NCBI GenBank assembly: GCA_016209155.1
Contig: JACQWU010000037.1
Location: forward strand, 1 to 8,221
Reading direction: 5' to 3'
Source of the DNA: Candidatus Desantisiibacteriota bacterium
Lineage (GTDB): Bacteria > JACRDZ01
DNA length: 8,221 nucleotides
Position numbers and translations under genes: made by a program. The notes beneath the pieces are model-generated. The model was not told where the DNA came from, made no database searches, and saw only the letters and a program-made list of their open reading frames with translations. This document shows, piece after piece, positions 1 to 6,388 of the stretch (position 1 is the first letter of the stretch; each line of letters opens with the position of its first letter).

Positions 1-129
1 TCAATAGAAATACAGATTTTCTTAAAAAATCGTGATCAGGAGATCACTCCTACCCAAAATCCAGAACATATGACATCACTTACTATAAACATCCATAAAG
101 TGTCAGCACAACCTTCAAGTATTATTTAA
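1..129 (+). CDS. Possible C-terminal end of an unrecognised protein (partial, enters from the left edge)
   Basis: Frame 1 is open from the first base to a TAA at 127-129, giving 42 residues that begin SIEIQIFLKN and end KVSAQPSSII. The other two plus-strand frames and the minus strand contain early stops here. Alternating hydrophobic and polar residues (SIEIQIF, SLTINIHKV) suggest beta strands, but I do not recognise a family. If real, the gene is convergent with the efflux operon, with 44 bases between the two stop codons. A run of 42 open codons in AT-rich DNA can occur by chance in one of six frames, so confidence is low. The preceding sequence would settle it. Confidence 0.4.
   Translation, partial: SIEIQIFLKNRDQEITPTQNPEHMTSLTINIHKVSAQPSSII
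24..47 (-). terminator. Candidate weak rho-independent terminator of the efflux operon
   Basis: Read on the minus strand, GTGATC and GATCAC form a perfect 6-bp stem around a TCCT loop (47 down to 32), followed after GA by six T residues (29 down to 24). This is the order of an intrinsic terminator, and it lies about 125 bases past the permease stop codon. The stem is short and half A-T, and it would sit inside the last codons of the possible convergent gene, so it is only a candidate. No better hairpin is seen in 130-173. Confidence 0.3.
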
Positions 130-173
130 TTCTTCTGTTTTACTTCCCCATGTTTGCATTCCTATTCGTATTT

Positions 174-3100
174 TTAAATCCTCTTTTTCATCCTCTGTTC
201 AGCTAATGAATATAGTACGGGGATAAAAACAAGAACAATAATTGTTGATACTAAGAGTCCGCCGATAACTGATATTGCAAGCGGACGCCATGATTCAGAT
301 CCTTCACCTTTATTAAGCATAAGCGGCAGAAGTCCGAATAAAGTGGTTATTGTAGTCATGAGAATTGGGCGGAGTCTGGCTTTACCGGCTTCAGTACATG
401 CTTCAATAACGCCGAATCCGCGCGAGCGCAGAATATTTGTATAATCTATTAAAACAATCGCGTTATTGACAGCTATACCGACAAGCATAATCATGCCGAT
501 ATAGGAGATTACGGACAGAGGTTCTCCAAATAGAAGAAGAAACCAAATTGTTCCCATAAGAGCAAAAGGGACTGCAAACAAAATAATAAACGGATCTCTA
601 AATGATTCAAATTGCGACGCGAGAACCATATAAACAAGAATAATACCAAGTACAAGTGCAAGGAGAAGCAGTTTGAATGATTTTTGCTGTTCCTCACGTG
701 ATCCTCCGAAATTAATTGTGAATCCATCCGGAGTTTTTATTTTTTTCAATTCTGTTTCAATATCATTAACAACACTGCCAAGGTCCCGGTTATAGATATC
801 CGCACTTACTCTTATAACACGCTGCTGATAAATCCGTTCGATCTGCAGAGGGCCATAGCCGTATTTCAATTTAGCAATGGTTGATAATTTTATTTTTTCC
901 CCCTTTGAATTGAAAATAAAAAGATTTTCCAGTTTTGTAATGTTTTTTCTGTCTTTTTCTTTGAGCCTCAAATTAACATCATACTCTTCTCCGCTTTTTC
1001 TGAACTTTGTTGCAATAACACCGTCATAATAGTCACTTATGGTCTCTGCCACAGATTTTTCATTTAATCCAAGCATCGCGGTTTTTGCTCTGTCTATTTC
1101 AACCTTGATTTCAGGGCGGCCGTCTTTCCTGCTCACCTCAATATCTTTTATTCCCTCAATTGATTCAATCATTGCTGAAATTTCCCTTGCAAATTTTTTG
1201 CCTTTATCTAAGTCATACCCTCTTAACTCAAGAACAATAGGTTTATCTCCGCCGGACATAAGCCGTGACATGAAATCTTCGGATGAAAACCTTATTTTTG
1301 CGCCTGGAATATTTTTAAACTCAGGTCTTAGTCCGGAAATTATTTCTTTTACATTTTTTTCACGATAATCTTTACTGATAAGCCTTAAAGTAACAGATCC
1401 GGTATTGGTTCCTTCATTTCCGCCGCCGCCTCCTCCTCCTACACTTCCTGAGCTGTATCCCCAGTTTGTGGAAAAACCCCTTATTCCGTCGACATTTTTA
1501 ATAGCTATAGCCTGAACTTTTTCCATTACTTTTCCTGTTTCATCTTTTTTTGTTCCGACAGGGAGCTCCACATTGATCTGAATTATTGCATTATCCTGAT
1601 AAGGCATGAATTCTGTTCCGACCTTAGGCAGCAGCATAACCGTTCCGTTGAATAATATTAATGTTACAGTAATAATTATCTTCCGGTGATCAAGACTCCT
1701 CTTGATAAATTTACCATAAATATTGTCTATAAAATCAAGCCATTTACCGGATATATTATAAAATTTGTCATACAACCATGAAGATTTTTGTATAAAATCA
1801 GACGGGGTTTTAAGAAAAATTGAACAAAGCATCGGCACCAGAGTTAAACTTCCGAAAAGAGAAGCCATTATAGTTATAGTGATGCAAAAAGCAAGCTGTT
1901 TAAACACAATACCCGTAAAACCCGATGTGAAAATCATCGGGACAAAAACAACCACAGTTGTTAAAGTAGCCCCAACAACGGATATCCCCACTTCAGATGC
2001 GCCGATTTTAGAGGCTTCCTTTCTCATGACACCGCGTTCTCGATATGAATATATATTTTCCAATATAACTATGAAGTTATCAACAACCATTCCTATTGCT
2101 ATAACCAGGCTTGATAAAGATATCATGTTTATTGTTTCATTATTAAGAAATAGAAAAATAAATGTAATGATTAATGAAGTCGGGATTGCTGATGCAACAA
2201 TTAAGCTGGAACGAATATTGCGCAGGAAAAAATATAAAACTAAAATAACCAGTAGTCCTCCGACCCAAAGTGTTTCAATTAAATTATTTATTGATTTAAT
2301 TACCTGATCCGATGCGTCTCTTAAAATATTAATTTCAACATCTTCCGGCAGCTCTTTTTTAAGCTTTTCAAGTTTTTCCTTTGCCATCCTGCACACATCA
2401 ACAGTATTGGCATCTGATTGTTTTTGAACCATAATCATAATCCCGTCACGGCCATTCACTTTCGTTTCGCGGGTTTTTTCCTGAAAACCAAAATATACTG
2501 ACGCAACGTCTTTTAAATATATCGGAGTGTTGTTTCTTAGCAGAATCACAGTGTTTTTAATTTGTTCAACATTTTCAAATTCACCCGGTACTCTTATTAT
2601 AAAATCGGTTCTGCCTGATTCAACATGGCCGCCCGGCATATTTATATTTTCGTTTTTTAAACTTTCAATAATCTGGTTTATGTTAATATTATATGCATTA
2701 AGCTTTTCAAGATCCAGATCGACTCTGACTTCTCGTGTCAATCCTCCTCGCATCGTGACAGCCGCGACTCCCGGAACCGCCTTAAGAGGGTCAACGATTT
2801 TATTCAGCAGGATCTCTCCAAGGTCGGGATAGCTCGGCCCGGCGTTCGCACCTATGAACAGGACCGCTATTGATGACAGGTCAAATTTAGATATTGTTGG
2901 TTCTTCAATATCTTCAGGTAATATCCGTTTTACTGATCCTAATTTATCACGTATATCATTTGTTACGGCATCCAGGTTTTGCCCCCATTCGAACTTGACA
3001 GTAACAACCGAGCGGCCTTCCGAGGATCTGGATTCAACTTTTTCTATACCGGAGATTGTACTTATTCCGTCTTCAATTTTCGTTGTTACATTTTTTTCAA

Positions 3101-3275
3101 CATCAATTGAACCTGCTCCGGGATAATTTGTGATAATTGAAATAGTGGGGACTTCCAGCTTCGGCATAAGATCAAGCCCTAAAAGCGAGTATGAAACCAT
3201 ACCAAAAACGATAATAGCTAAAAAAATCATTAGTGTGGTAATAGGATTTTTAACACTAAATTCAGGCAGAAACAT
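174..3275 (-). CDS. RND efflux permease, AcrB/HAE1-like inner-membrane pump subunit
   Basis: A full-length 1033-residue protein of the resistance-nodulation-division superfamily, AcrB size. These pumps sit as trimers in the inner membrane and use the proton gradient to expel amphiphilic compounds through an adaptor and an outer-membrane channel. The expected fold is visible: TM1 at about 10-32, a periplasmic porter domain, TM2-6 at about 335-490, TM7 at about 530-550, a second porter domain, and TM8-12 at about 868-1025. Family motifs include the TM4 stretch AIGMVVDNFIVILEN (393-407), GIAVNNAIVLIDY in TM10 and RLRPILMTT at 967-975. Compared with AcrB, Asp407 is kept (D399) but Asp408 is Asn400 and Lys940 is Asn937; Arg971 and Thr978 are kept (R967, T974). 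A run of seven glycines at 613-619 lies in the second porter half. The start has GGAG five bases upstream (3281-3284). It is the second gene of the operon. The class is clear; the substrate is not. Confidence 0.95.
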   Translation of the reverse strand: MFLPEFSVKNPITTLMIFLAIIVFGMVSYSLLGLDLMPKLEVPTISIITNYPGAGSIDVEKNVTTKIEDGISTISGIEKVESRSSEGRSVVTVKFEWGQNLDAVTNDIRDKLGSVKRILPEDIEEPTISKFDLSSIAVLFIGANAGPSYPDLGEILLNKIVDPLKAVPGVAAVTMRGGLTREVRVDLDLEKLNAYNININQIIESLKNENINMPGGHVESGRTDFIIRVPGEFENVEQIKNTVILLRNNTPIYLKDVASVYFGFQEKTRETKVNGRDGIMIMVQKQSDANTVDVCRMAKEKLEKLKKELPEDVEINILRDASDQVIKSINNLIETLWVGGLLVILVLYFFLRNIRSSLIVASAIPTSLIITFIFLFLNNETINMISLSSLVIAIGMVVDNFIVILENIYSYRERGVMRKEASKIGASEVGISVVGATLTTVVVFVPMIFTSGFTGIVFKQLAFCITITIMASLFGSLTLVPMLCSIFLKTPSDFIQKSSWLYDKFYNISGKWLDFIDNIYGKFIKRSLDHRKIIITVTLILFNGTVMLLPKVGTEFMPYQDNAIIQINVELPVGTKKDETGKVMEKVQAIAIKNVDGIRGFSTNWGYSSGSVGGGGGGGNEGTNTGSVTLRLISKDYREKNVKEIISGLRPEFKNIPGAKIRFSSEDFMSRLMSGGDKPIVLELRGYDLDKGKKFAREISAMIESIEGIKDIEVSRKDGRPEIKVEIDRAKTAMLGLNEKSVAETISDYYDGVIATKFRKSGEEYDVNLRLKEKDRKNITKLENLFIFNSKGEKIKLSTIAKLKYGYGPLQIERIYQQRVIRVSADIYNRDLGSVVNDIETELKKIKTPDGFTINFGGSREEQQKSFKLLLLALVLGIILVYMVLASQFESFRDPFIILFAVPFALMGTIWFLLLFGEPLSVISYIGMIMLVGIAVNNAIVLIDYTNILRSRGFGVIEACTEAGKARLRPILMTTITTLFGLLPLMLNKGEGSESWRPLAISVIGGLLVSTIIVLVFIPVLYSLAEQRMKKRI

Positions 3276-3306
3276 TTTTTCTCCGATTTATAAGTCAATC
3301 AGGTGT

Positions 3307-4713
3307 TTAGGCTGAAGGCTGAAGTATTCCGATATAAATTATTTCTTCTGATTCATTAAGACCATTGATTATTTCAGTATTTTCATTTTGAGATAAACCT
3401 AATGTCACAAATTTTTTTATTGCAATATTATTTTGGATAACAAAAAGAGAATGTTTTTCATCTTCAAAAATCAAAACATCTTTAGGTATAATAAGAACAT
3501 TTTCTTTTTTCCCTATATTTAACTCAACCTTTGCAAACATACCGGGTTTAAGCTCCCTATCTGAATTTTTTATTTCTATTTCAACAGCACAGGTTCTTGT
3601 ATTTAAGTTCATTACAGGGCTGATAAAATTTATTTTTCCGTTAAAAATCCTGTCAGGATAGGCATCCATAATAATTTTTACAAGCATTCCTTTTTTTATT
3701 TTTAATATTTCAGATTCAGGGACTTCAACCTTTAGCTTTAAAATATCGAGTTTTGAAATTGAGAAGACAGGTGCCCCGGGAGCAACGATTTCACCTGTAT
3801 TTACAGATCTCTTAATTATGACACCGCTTATCGGAGCAGTGATTTTTGTATTTAAAAGTATTGTCTTGATAAGTTCAATGTTCAGTTTTAACTGGCTCAT
3901 CTGATTTTCAAAATTTTTTATATCCTGCTCTAAAAGTAGTTTGTCTTTCTTGGTTGTTTCAGCCATCTCACGTGCCGCAAGTGTTGCTGAAATATTTGCT
4001 TCAGCCGCAAGTTTGTCTTCGTCGCGCGCTCCGGCGCTTATAAGCGACAGTATTTCACGTGCAATTTTAAGGCGCGATTCAGCTAAATCGTATTGCAGTT
4101 TTACCGCTTCATATTGAGGTTTCGGGATTGAACCGCTTTTAAGCAATTTTTCCATACGGGCAAGGGAAACTTTTGCATTATCAAGAGTGATTTCAGCCTC
4201 CGCAACTCCCAGTCGCGCCTGTTCCTTTTCCTGCTCGCGTGCTCCGTTTGTAATTTTTGCATAAACAGCTTTTGATGCATCAACACCGGCCTGTGTCTGC
4301 TTAATTGACACCGAACTTTTATCATCAAGAATATTTACTCCCAGTCTTGCTTTTTCAAGCAGAATTTCTGTTGATTTTACGGCAATTTCCGATTGTTTTA
4401 ATTGTATATTTATTTCTGTATCTTCAAGCGTAAACAAAAGATCGCCTTTTTTTACATAATCTCCTTCATCAAAAAACACTTCCATTACCCTGCCGGAATT
4501 TTTTGAAGATACATTGACATCATCATATGATTCAAGGTTCCCGAACATATATGTTTTTTCTTCGATAACACCTCTTTTAGCTTTAATAGTTTTAACCAAT
4601 GGAATATTATCTTTAATTTTCATTGATTTAGCATCAGAGGGCAGTTCTTTTTGTTTTCCGCATGCAGATAAAAGTATTAAAGTGCAAAATGATAATATGT
4701 TTAAATACTTCAT
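3307..4713 (-). CDS. RND efflux periplasmic adaptor (membrane fusion protein), lipoprotein
   Basis: This 468-residue protein is the adaptor that would link the downstream permease to an outer-membrane channel. A short hydrophobic signal ends in the lipobox LLSAC, with Cys18 as the expected lipidated residue, so it should be anchored in a membrane and face the periplasm. A biotinyl/lipoyl-like half-motif follows at about 60-100 (SGRVMEVFFDEGDYVKKGDLL). A long alpha-hairpin runs from about 100 to 290, then the second lipoyl half at 290-320 (TKITAPISGVIIKRSVNTGE), then a beta-barrel and a membrane-proximal domain containing LKPGMFAKVEL (388-398). The hairpin contains two similar segments, NGARE at 156-160 and AGARD at 227-231, each followed by an acidic/alanine-rich helix, so it may be an extended or duplicated hairpin. 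It is promoter-proximal; an excellent GGAGG site (4723-4727) lies nine bases ahead of the ATG. The class is certain; the substrate is unknown. Confidence 0.94.
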   Translation of the reverse strand: MKYLNILSFCTLILLSACGKQKELPSDAKSMKIKDNIPLVKTIKAKRGVIEEKTYMFGNLESYDDVNVSSKNSGRVMEVFFDEGDYVKKGDLLFTLEDTEINIQLKQSEIAVKSTEILLEKARLGVNILDDKSSVSIKQTQAGVDASKAVYAKITNGAREQEKEQARLGVAEAEITLDNAKVSLARMEKLLKSGSIPKPQYEAVKLQYDLAESRLKIAREILSLISAGARDEDKLAAEANISATLAAREMAETTKKDKLLLEQDIKNFENQMSQLKLNIELIKTILLNTKITAPISGVIIKRSVNTGEIVAPGAPVFSISKLDILKLKVEVPESEILKIKKGMLVKIIMDAYPDRIFNGKINFISPVMNLNTRTCAVEIEIKNSDRELKPGMFAKVELNIGKKENVLIIPKDVLIFEDEKHSLFVIQNNIAIKKFVTLGLSQNENTEIINGLNESEEIIYIGILQPSA

Positions 4714-4752
4714 AATATTGGTCCTCCGGATTTTTACTCTTTTTTCTTTTCG

Positions 4753-4776
4753 TTAAGTGTTTCTTTAAGTGTTTCT
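4753..4776. repeat. Perfect 12-bp tandem direct repeat in the efflux operon leader
   Basis: TTAAGTGTTTCT occurs twice in immediate succession (4753-4764 and 4765-4776). It lies 40 bases before the adaptor start codon and about 70 bases downstream of the predicted efflux transcription start, so it would be in the 5' leader of that mRNA (there reading AGAAACACTTAA twice). It could be a tandem operator, a leader RNA element, or simply a small slippage duplication. I do not recognise a known regulator site. Confidence 0.75.
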
Positions 4777-4852
4777 CTATTTTTTAGGACGTGTATATAA
4801 ATAAGACACAGCTTTTGATATAAACTTGCGTTTTGCATCATAAATAATTTTA

Positions 4853-4881
4853 ATTATATATTTTTGTGATTTTAAAGTCAA
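4853..4881 (-). promoter_or_regulatory. Sigma70-like promoter of the efflux operon
   Basis: On the minus strand, TTGACT (4881-4876) and TATAAT (4858-4853) are separated by exactly 17 bases: five of six and six of six matches to the consensus. Transcription would begin near 4846, leaving a leader of about 130 bases before the adaptor ATG. That leader holds the 12-bp tandem repeat. The -35 box is 33 bases from the -35 of the divergent argC promoter, so one bound protein could influence both. The AT-rich background raises the chance rate of -10 matches, but the paired match with ideal spacing is strong. Confidence 0.7.
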
Positions 4882-4914
4882 ACATTGCCAAATACTTTCG
4901 ACCCAAAAAAATGA

Positions 4915-4943
4915 TTGATAAATTATAACAATACCTATATAAT
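4915..4943 (+). promoter_or_regulatory. argC: Sigma70-like promoter of argC
   Basis: TTGATA (4915-4920) and TATAAT (4938-4943) are separated by 17 bases: five of six and six of six consensus matches. Transcription would start near 4950, about 70 bases ahead of the GTG start. It faces away from the efflux promoter. The rest of the 308-base gene-free stretch (4714-5021) holds the efflux promoter and leader, the tandem repeat, the palindrome at 4984-5003 and ribosome-binding sites; I see no small gene or structured RNA in it. A weaker alternative pair, TTGTTA (4976-4981) with TATAAT (5000-5005), would start transcription too close to the ribosome-binding site. Confidence 0.7.
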
Positions 4944-4983
4944 AAATTTCATATTTATATTTAAAATGTATTGAATTGTTATG

Positions 4984-5003
4984 TATAAATTTTGAAATTT
5001 ATA
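4984..5003. promoter_or_regulatory. AT-only palindrome in the argC leader, candidate operator
   Basis: TATAAATTT and AAATTTATA form a perfect 9-bp inverted repeat around a 2-base TG centre. It lies about 35-55 bases downstream of the predicted argC transcription start and ends just before the ribosome-binding site. A repressor bound here could block elongation. The half-site TATAAAT resembles the ArgR half-site TNTGAAT, but the spacing between half-sites is six bases rather than the four of the ARG box, so ArgR is only a guess. As RNA, an all A-U stem with such a tight loop would be weak, so a DNA site is the better reading. Confidence 0.45.
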
Positions 5004-5009
5004 ATAATT

Positions 5010-5013
5010 AGGA
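5010..5013 (+). promoter_or_regulatory. Ribosome-binding site that decides the argC start
   Basis: AGGA lies eight bases ahead of the GTG at 5022. The upstream in-frame TTG at 4992 has no such site, overlaps the palindrome and would add ten residues before the family-typical MIKTGIVG start, so GTG is preferred. Confidence 0.7.
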
Positions 5014-5021
5014 AAATAAAA

Positions 5022-5996
5022 GTGATAAAAACAGGTATTGTCGGCGGCGGGAGTATTGTAGCTAATGAAATAATGAAAATTATCAGCATCCATCCTGAAG
5101 CGGAACTTATTTACGTAACTTCCGAGACTTCAATTGGTAAACCGGTAAGTACTGTTCATAATAATTTGCAGGGAATTTATGATGATTTACTTTTCAGTAA
5201 ATATTCTGCGGATGAAATTTCAGGGACATGCGATATTGTTTTTATTTGCAAATCCCATGGCGAATCCTCATCTTATGTAAAAGATCTTTTTGATTCAGAC
5301 TGTAAAATAATTGATATGGGCGGAGATTTCCGGTTAAAAGATGTCAGCATTTTTAACTTCTGGTACCATGGCGCAAAGCATGCGTGTCCTGAAATATTAA
5401 ATAAAGCCGTGTATGGACTCCCTGAACTTTATAAGGAAAAAATAAAAAAAACAAATTTATTAGCTAATCCCGGATGTTATGCCACGAGTATTATTCTGGC
5501 ATTAGCACCGCTTTTAAAAGATAATTTAATAAATCCAAATGAAATTATTATCTGTTCCTCATCCGGAATTTCCGGTGCCGGAAGAGAACCAAAGCCCGGA
5601 TTTAACATGTTTATGGATGTTTATAGAAATGTCAAACCTTATAAATTAGGTGTTCATCCGCATATTGGCGAAATTGAGCAGGAACTTAAAAATTTTTCTG
5701 TAATTGTTTCTGTATCTACTCAAATATCCGAAGAGGTTATTCTTAAATGTTATGAAAATTTTTATAGTGAATGCGGTTTTATTCAGATATTAAAAGATAG
5801 AATTCCGGATGTGAAAGATATTTTAGGCACTAATATGTGCTCAATAAATGCAAAAATAGATAAACATAGCAGTAAACTGATAATATTCTCAGCTATAGAT
5901 AATCTTATTAAAGGAGCCGCGGGGCAGGGAGTTCAGAATATGAATCTTATGTTTGGCTTACCCGATACGGCAGGATTAGAATATTTAAAAAAATGA
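5022..5996 (+). CDS. argC: N-acetyl-gamma-glutamyl-phosphate reductase (divergent)
   Basis: The product is an ArgC-type cytoplasmic enzyme, which reduces N-acetyl-glutamyl-5-phosphate to the semialdehyde with NADPH in arginine synthesis. From the GTG start it has 324 residues. Family hallmarks in order: N-terminal Rossmann strand IKTGIVGGG, DMGGDFRLKD (98-107), YGLPELY (131-137), the catalytic-cysteine motif NPGCYAT (149-155, Cys152), SGISGAGREPKPG (181-193), HPHIGEIEQEL (212-222) with the conserved histidines, and AIDNLIKGAAGQGVQNMN near the end. Two oddities stand out. The usual GYTG of the dinucleotide loop reads SIVA (11-14). The usual PHLxPxxRG segment expected soon after the HxH motif is missing, where ELKNFSVIVSVS runs straight on, in line with a length some 15-25 residues below normal. 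The relative LysY (lysine pathway) is a less likely alternative. Its stop overlaps an ATG in the next gene (ATGA). No other arg gene is in the window. Confidence 0.88.
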   Translation: MIKTGIVGGGSIVANEIMKIISIHPEAELIYVTSETSIGKPVSTVHNNLQGIYDDLLFSKYSADEISGTCDIVFICKSHGESSSYVKDLFDSDCKIIDMGGDFRLKDVSIFNFWYHGAKHACPEILNKAVYGLPELYKEKIKKTNLLANPGCYATSIILALAPLLKDNLINPNEIIICSSSGISGAGREPKPGFNMFMDVYRNVKPYKLGVHPHIGEIEQELKNFSVIVSVSTQISEEVILKCYENFYSECGFIQILKDRIPDVKDILGTNMCSINAKIDKHSSKLIIFSAIDNLIKGAAGQGVQNMNLMFGLPDTAGLEYLKK

Positions 5997-6010
5997 AAGG
6001 ATTAAAAAAA

Positions 6011-6388
6011 ATGACCGGCAAAAAGATAAAAAAAATAATTATCAGCGTATTTATATTTGTAATAATAAATTTCCTCACTATTTATTCCGGTGCAAATCCA
6101 AAGTCGAAAGCAAGTAAAACAGATAATGCAAATGAAAAAATCATAGGTAAATGGGTAATGGAAGAAAATATACAAAAAATTCTTTCCACTACAAATATCA
6201 CTTTTAAACAAAATAGCAGATTCATTTATGTTGTTGAAGAAGCTATGGATGATAAAAAAGCATCCAGTATGTCCGAGGGAACATATACTATTTCCGGGAA
6301 TAAAATTACCATGCATTATGAATCTTTTGATGGCAGGGCTCTCCCTGAAGAAGATAAACAGGTAGAGACTGTGGACATTTATAAATAG
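6011..6388 (+). CDS. Exported lipocalin-like protein, N-terminal part (probably broken by a frameshift)
   Basis: This reading frame gives 125 residues from the ATG at 6011, which has AAAGGA (5996-6001) nine bases ahead; an in-frame ATG at 5993 overlapping the argC stop is an alternative start. A basic N-terminus (MTGKKIKK), a hydrophobic stretch and SGA before Asn29 make a plausible signal peptide without a lipobox, so the product should be exported. The mature part, with IIGKWVMEE, ITFKQNSRFIYVVE, SEGTYTISGNKITMHYES and ETVDIYK, has the spacing of short beta strands around a GxW start that is typical of lipocalin-like (calycin) domains. No specific function can be assigned. It ends at TAG 6386-6388, while the next frame continues at once with strand-like sequence, so the fold looks cut short. 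It follows argC with essentially no gap and is probably cotranscribed. Confidence 0.65.
   Translation: MTGKKIKKIIISVFIFVIINFLTIYSGANPKSKASKTDNANEKIIGKWVMEENIQKILSTTNITFKQNSRFIYVVEEAMDDKKASSMSEGTYTISGNKITMHYESFDGRALPEEDKQVETVDIYK

Noticed and set aside
1765-2307. 180-codon plus-strand frame inside the permease gene
   Set aside because: It lies opposite the TM4 and porter-coding region of a clearly intact RND gene and has no family features; it is an antisense shadow.
4970-4987. ARG-box-like sequence ATTGAAT-TGTT-ATGTATA before argC
   Set aside because: One half-site is good but the other matches poorly and the spacer contains G; not strong enough to call an ArgR site.
4992-5021. TTG at 4992 as the argC start
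   Set aside because: No Shine-Dalgarno site precedes it, it overlaps the palindrome, and the GTG at 5022 with AGGA gives the usual MIKxGIVG start of the family.
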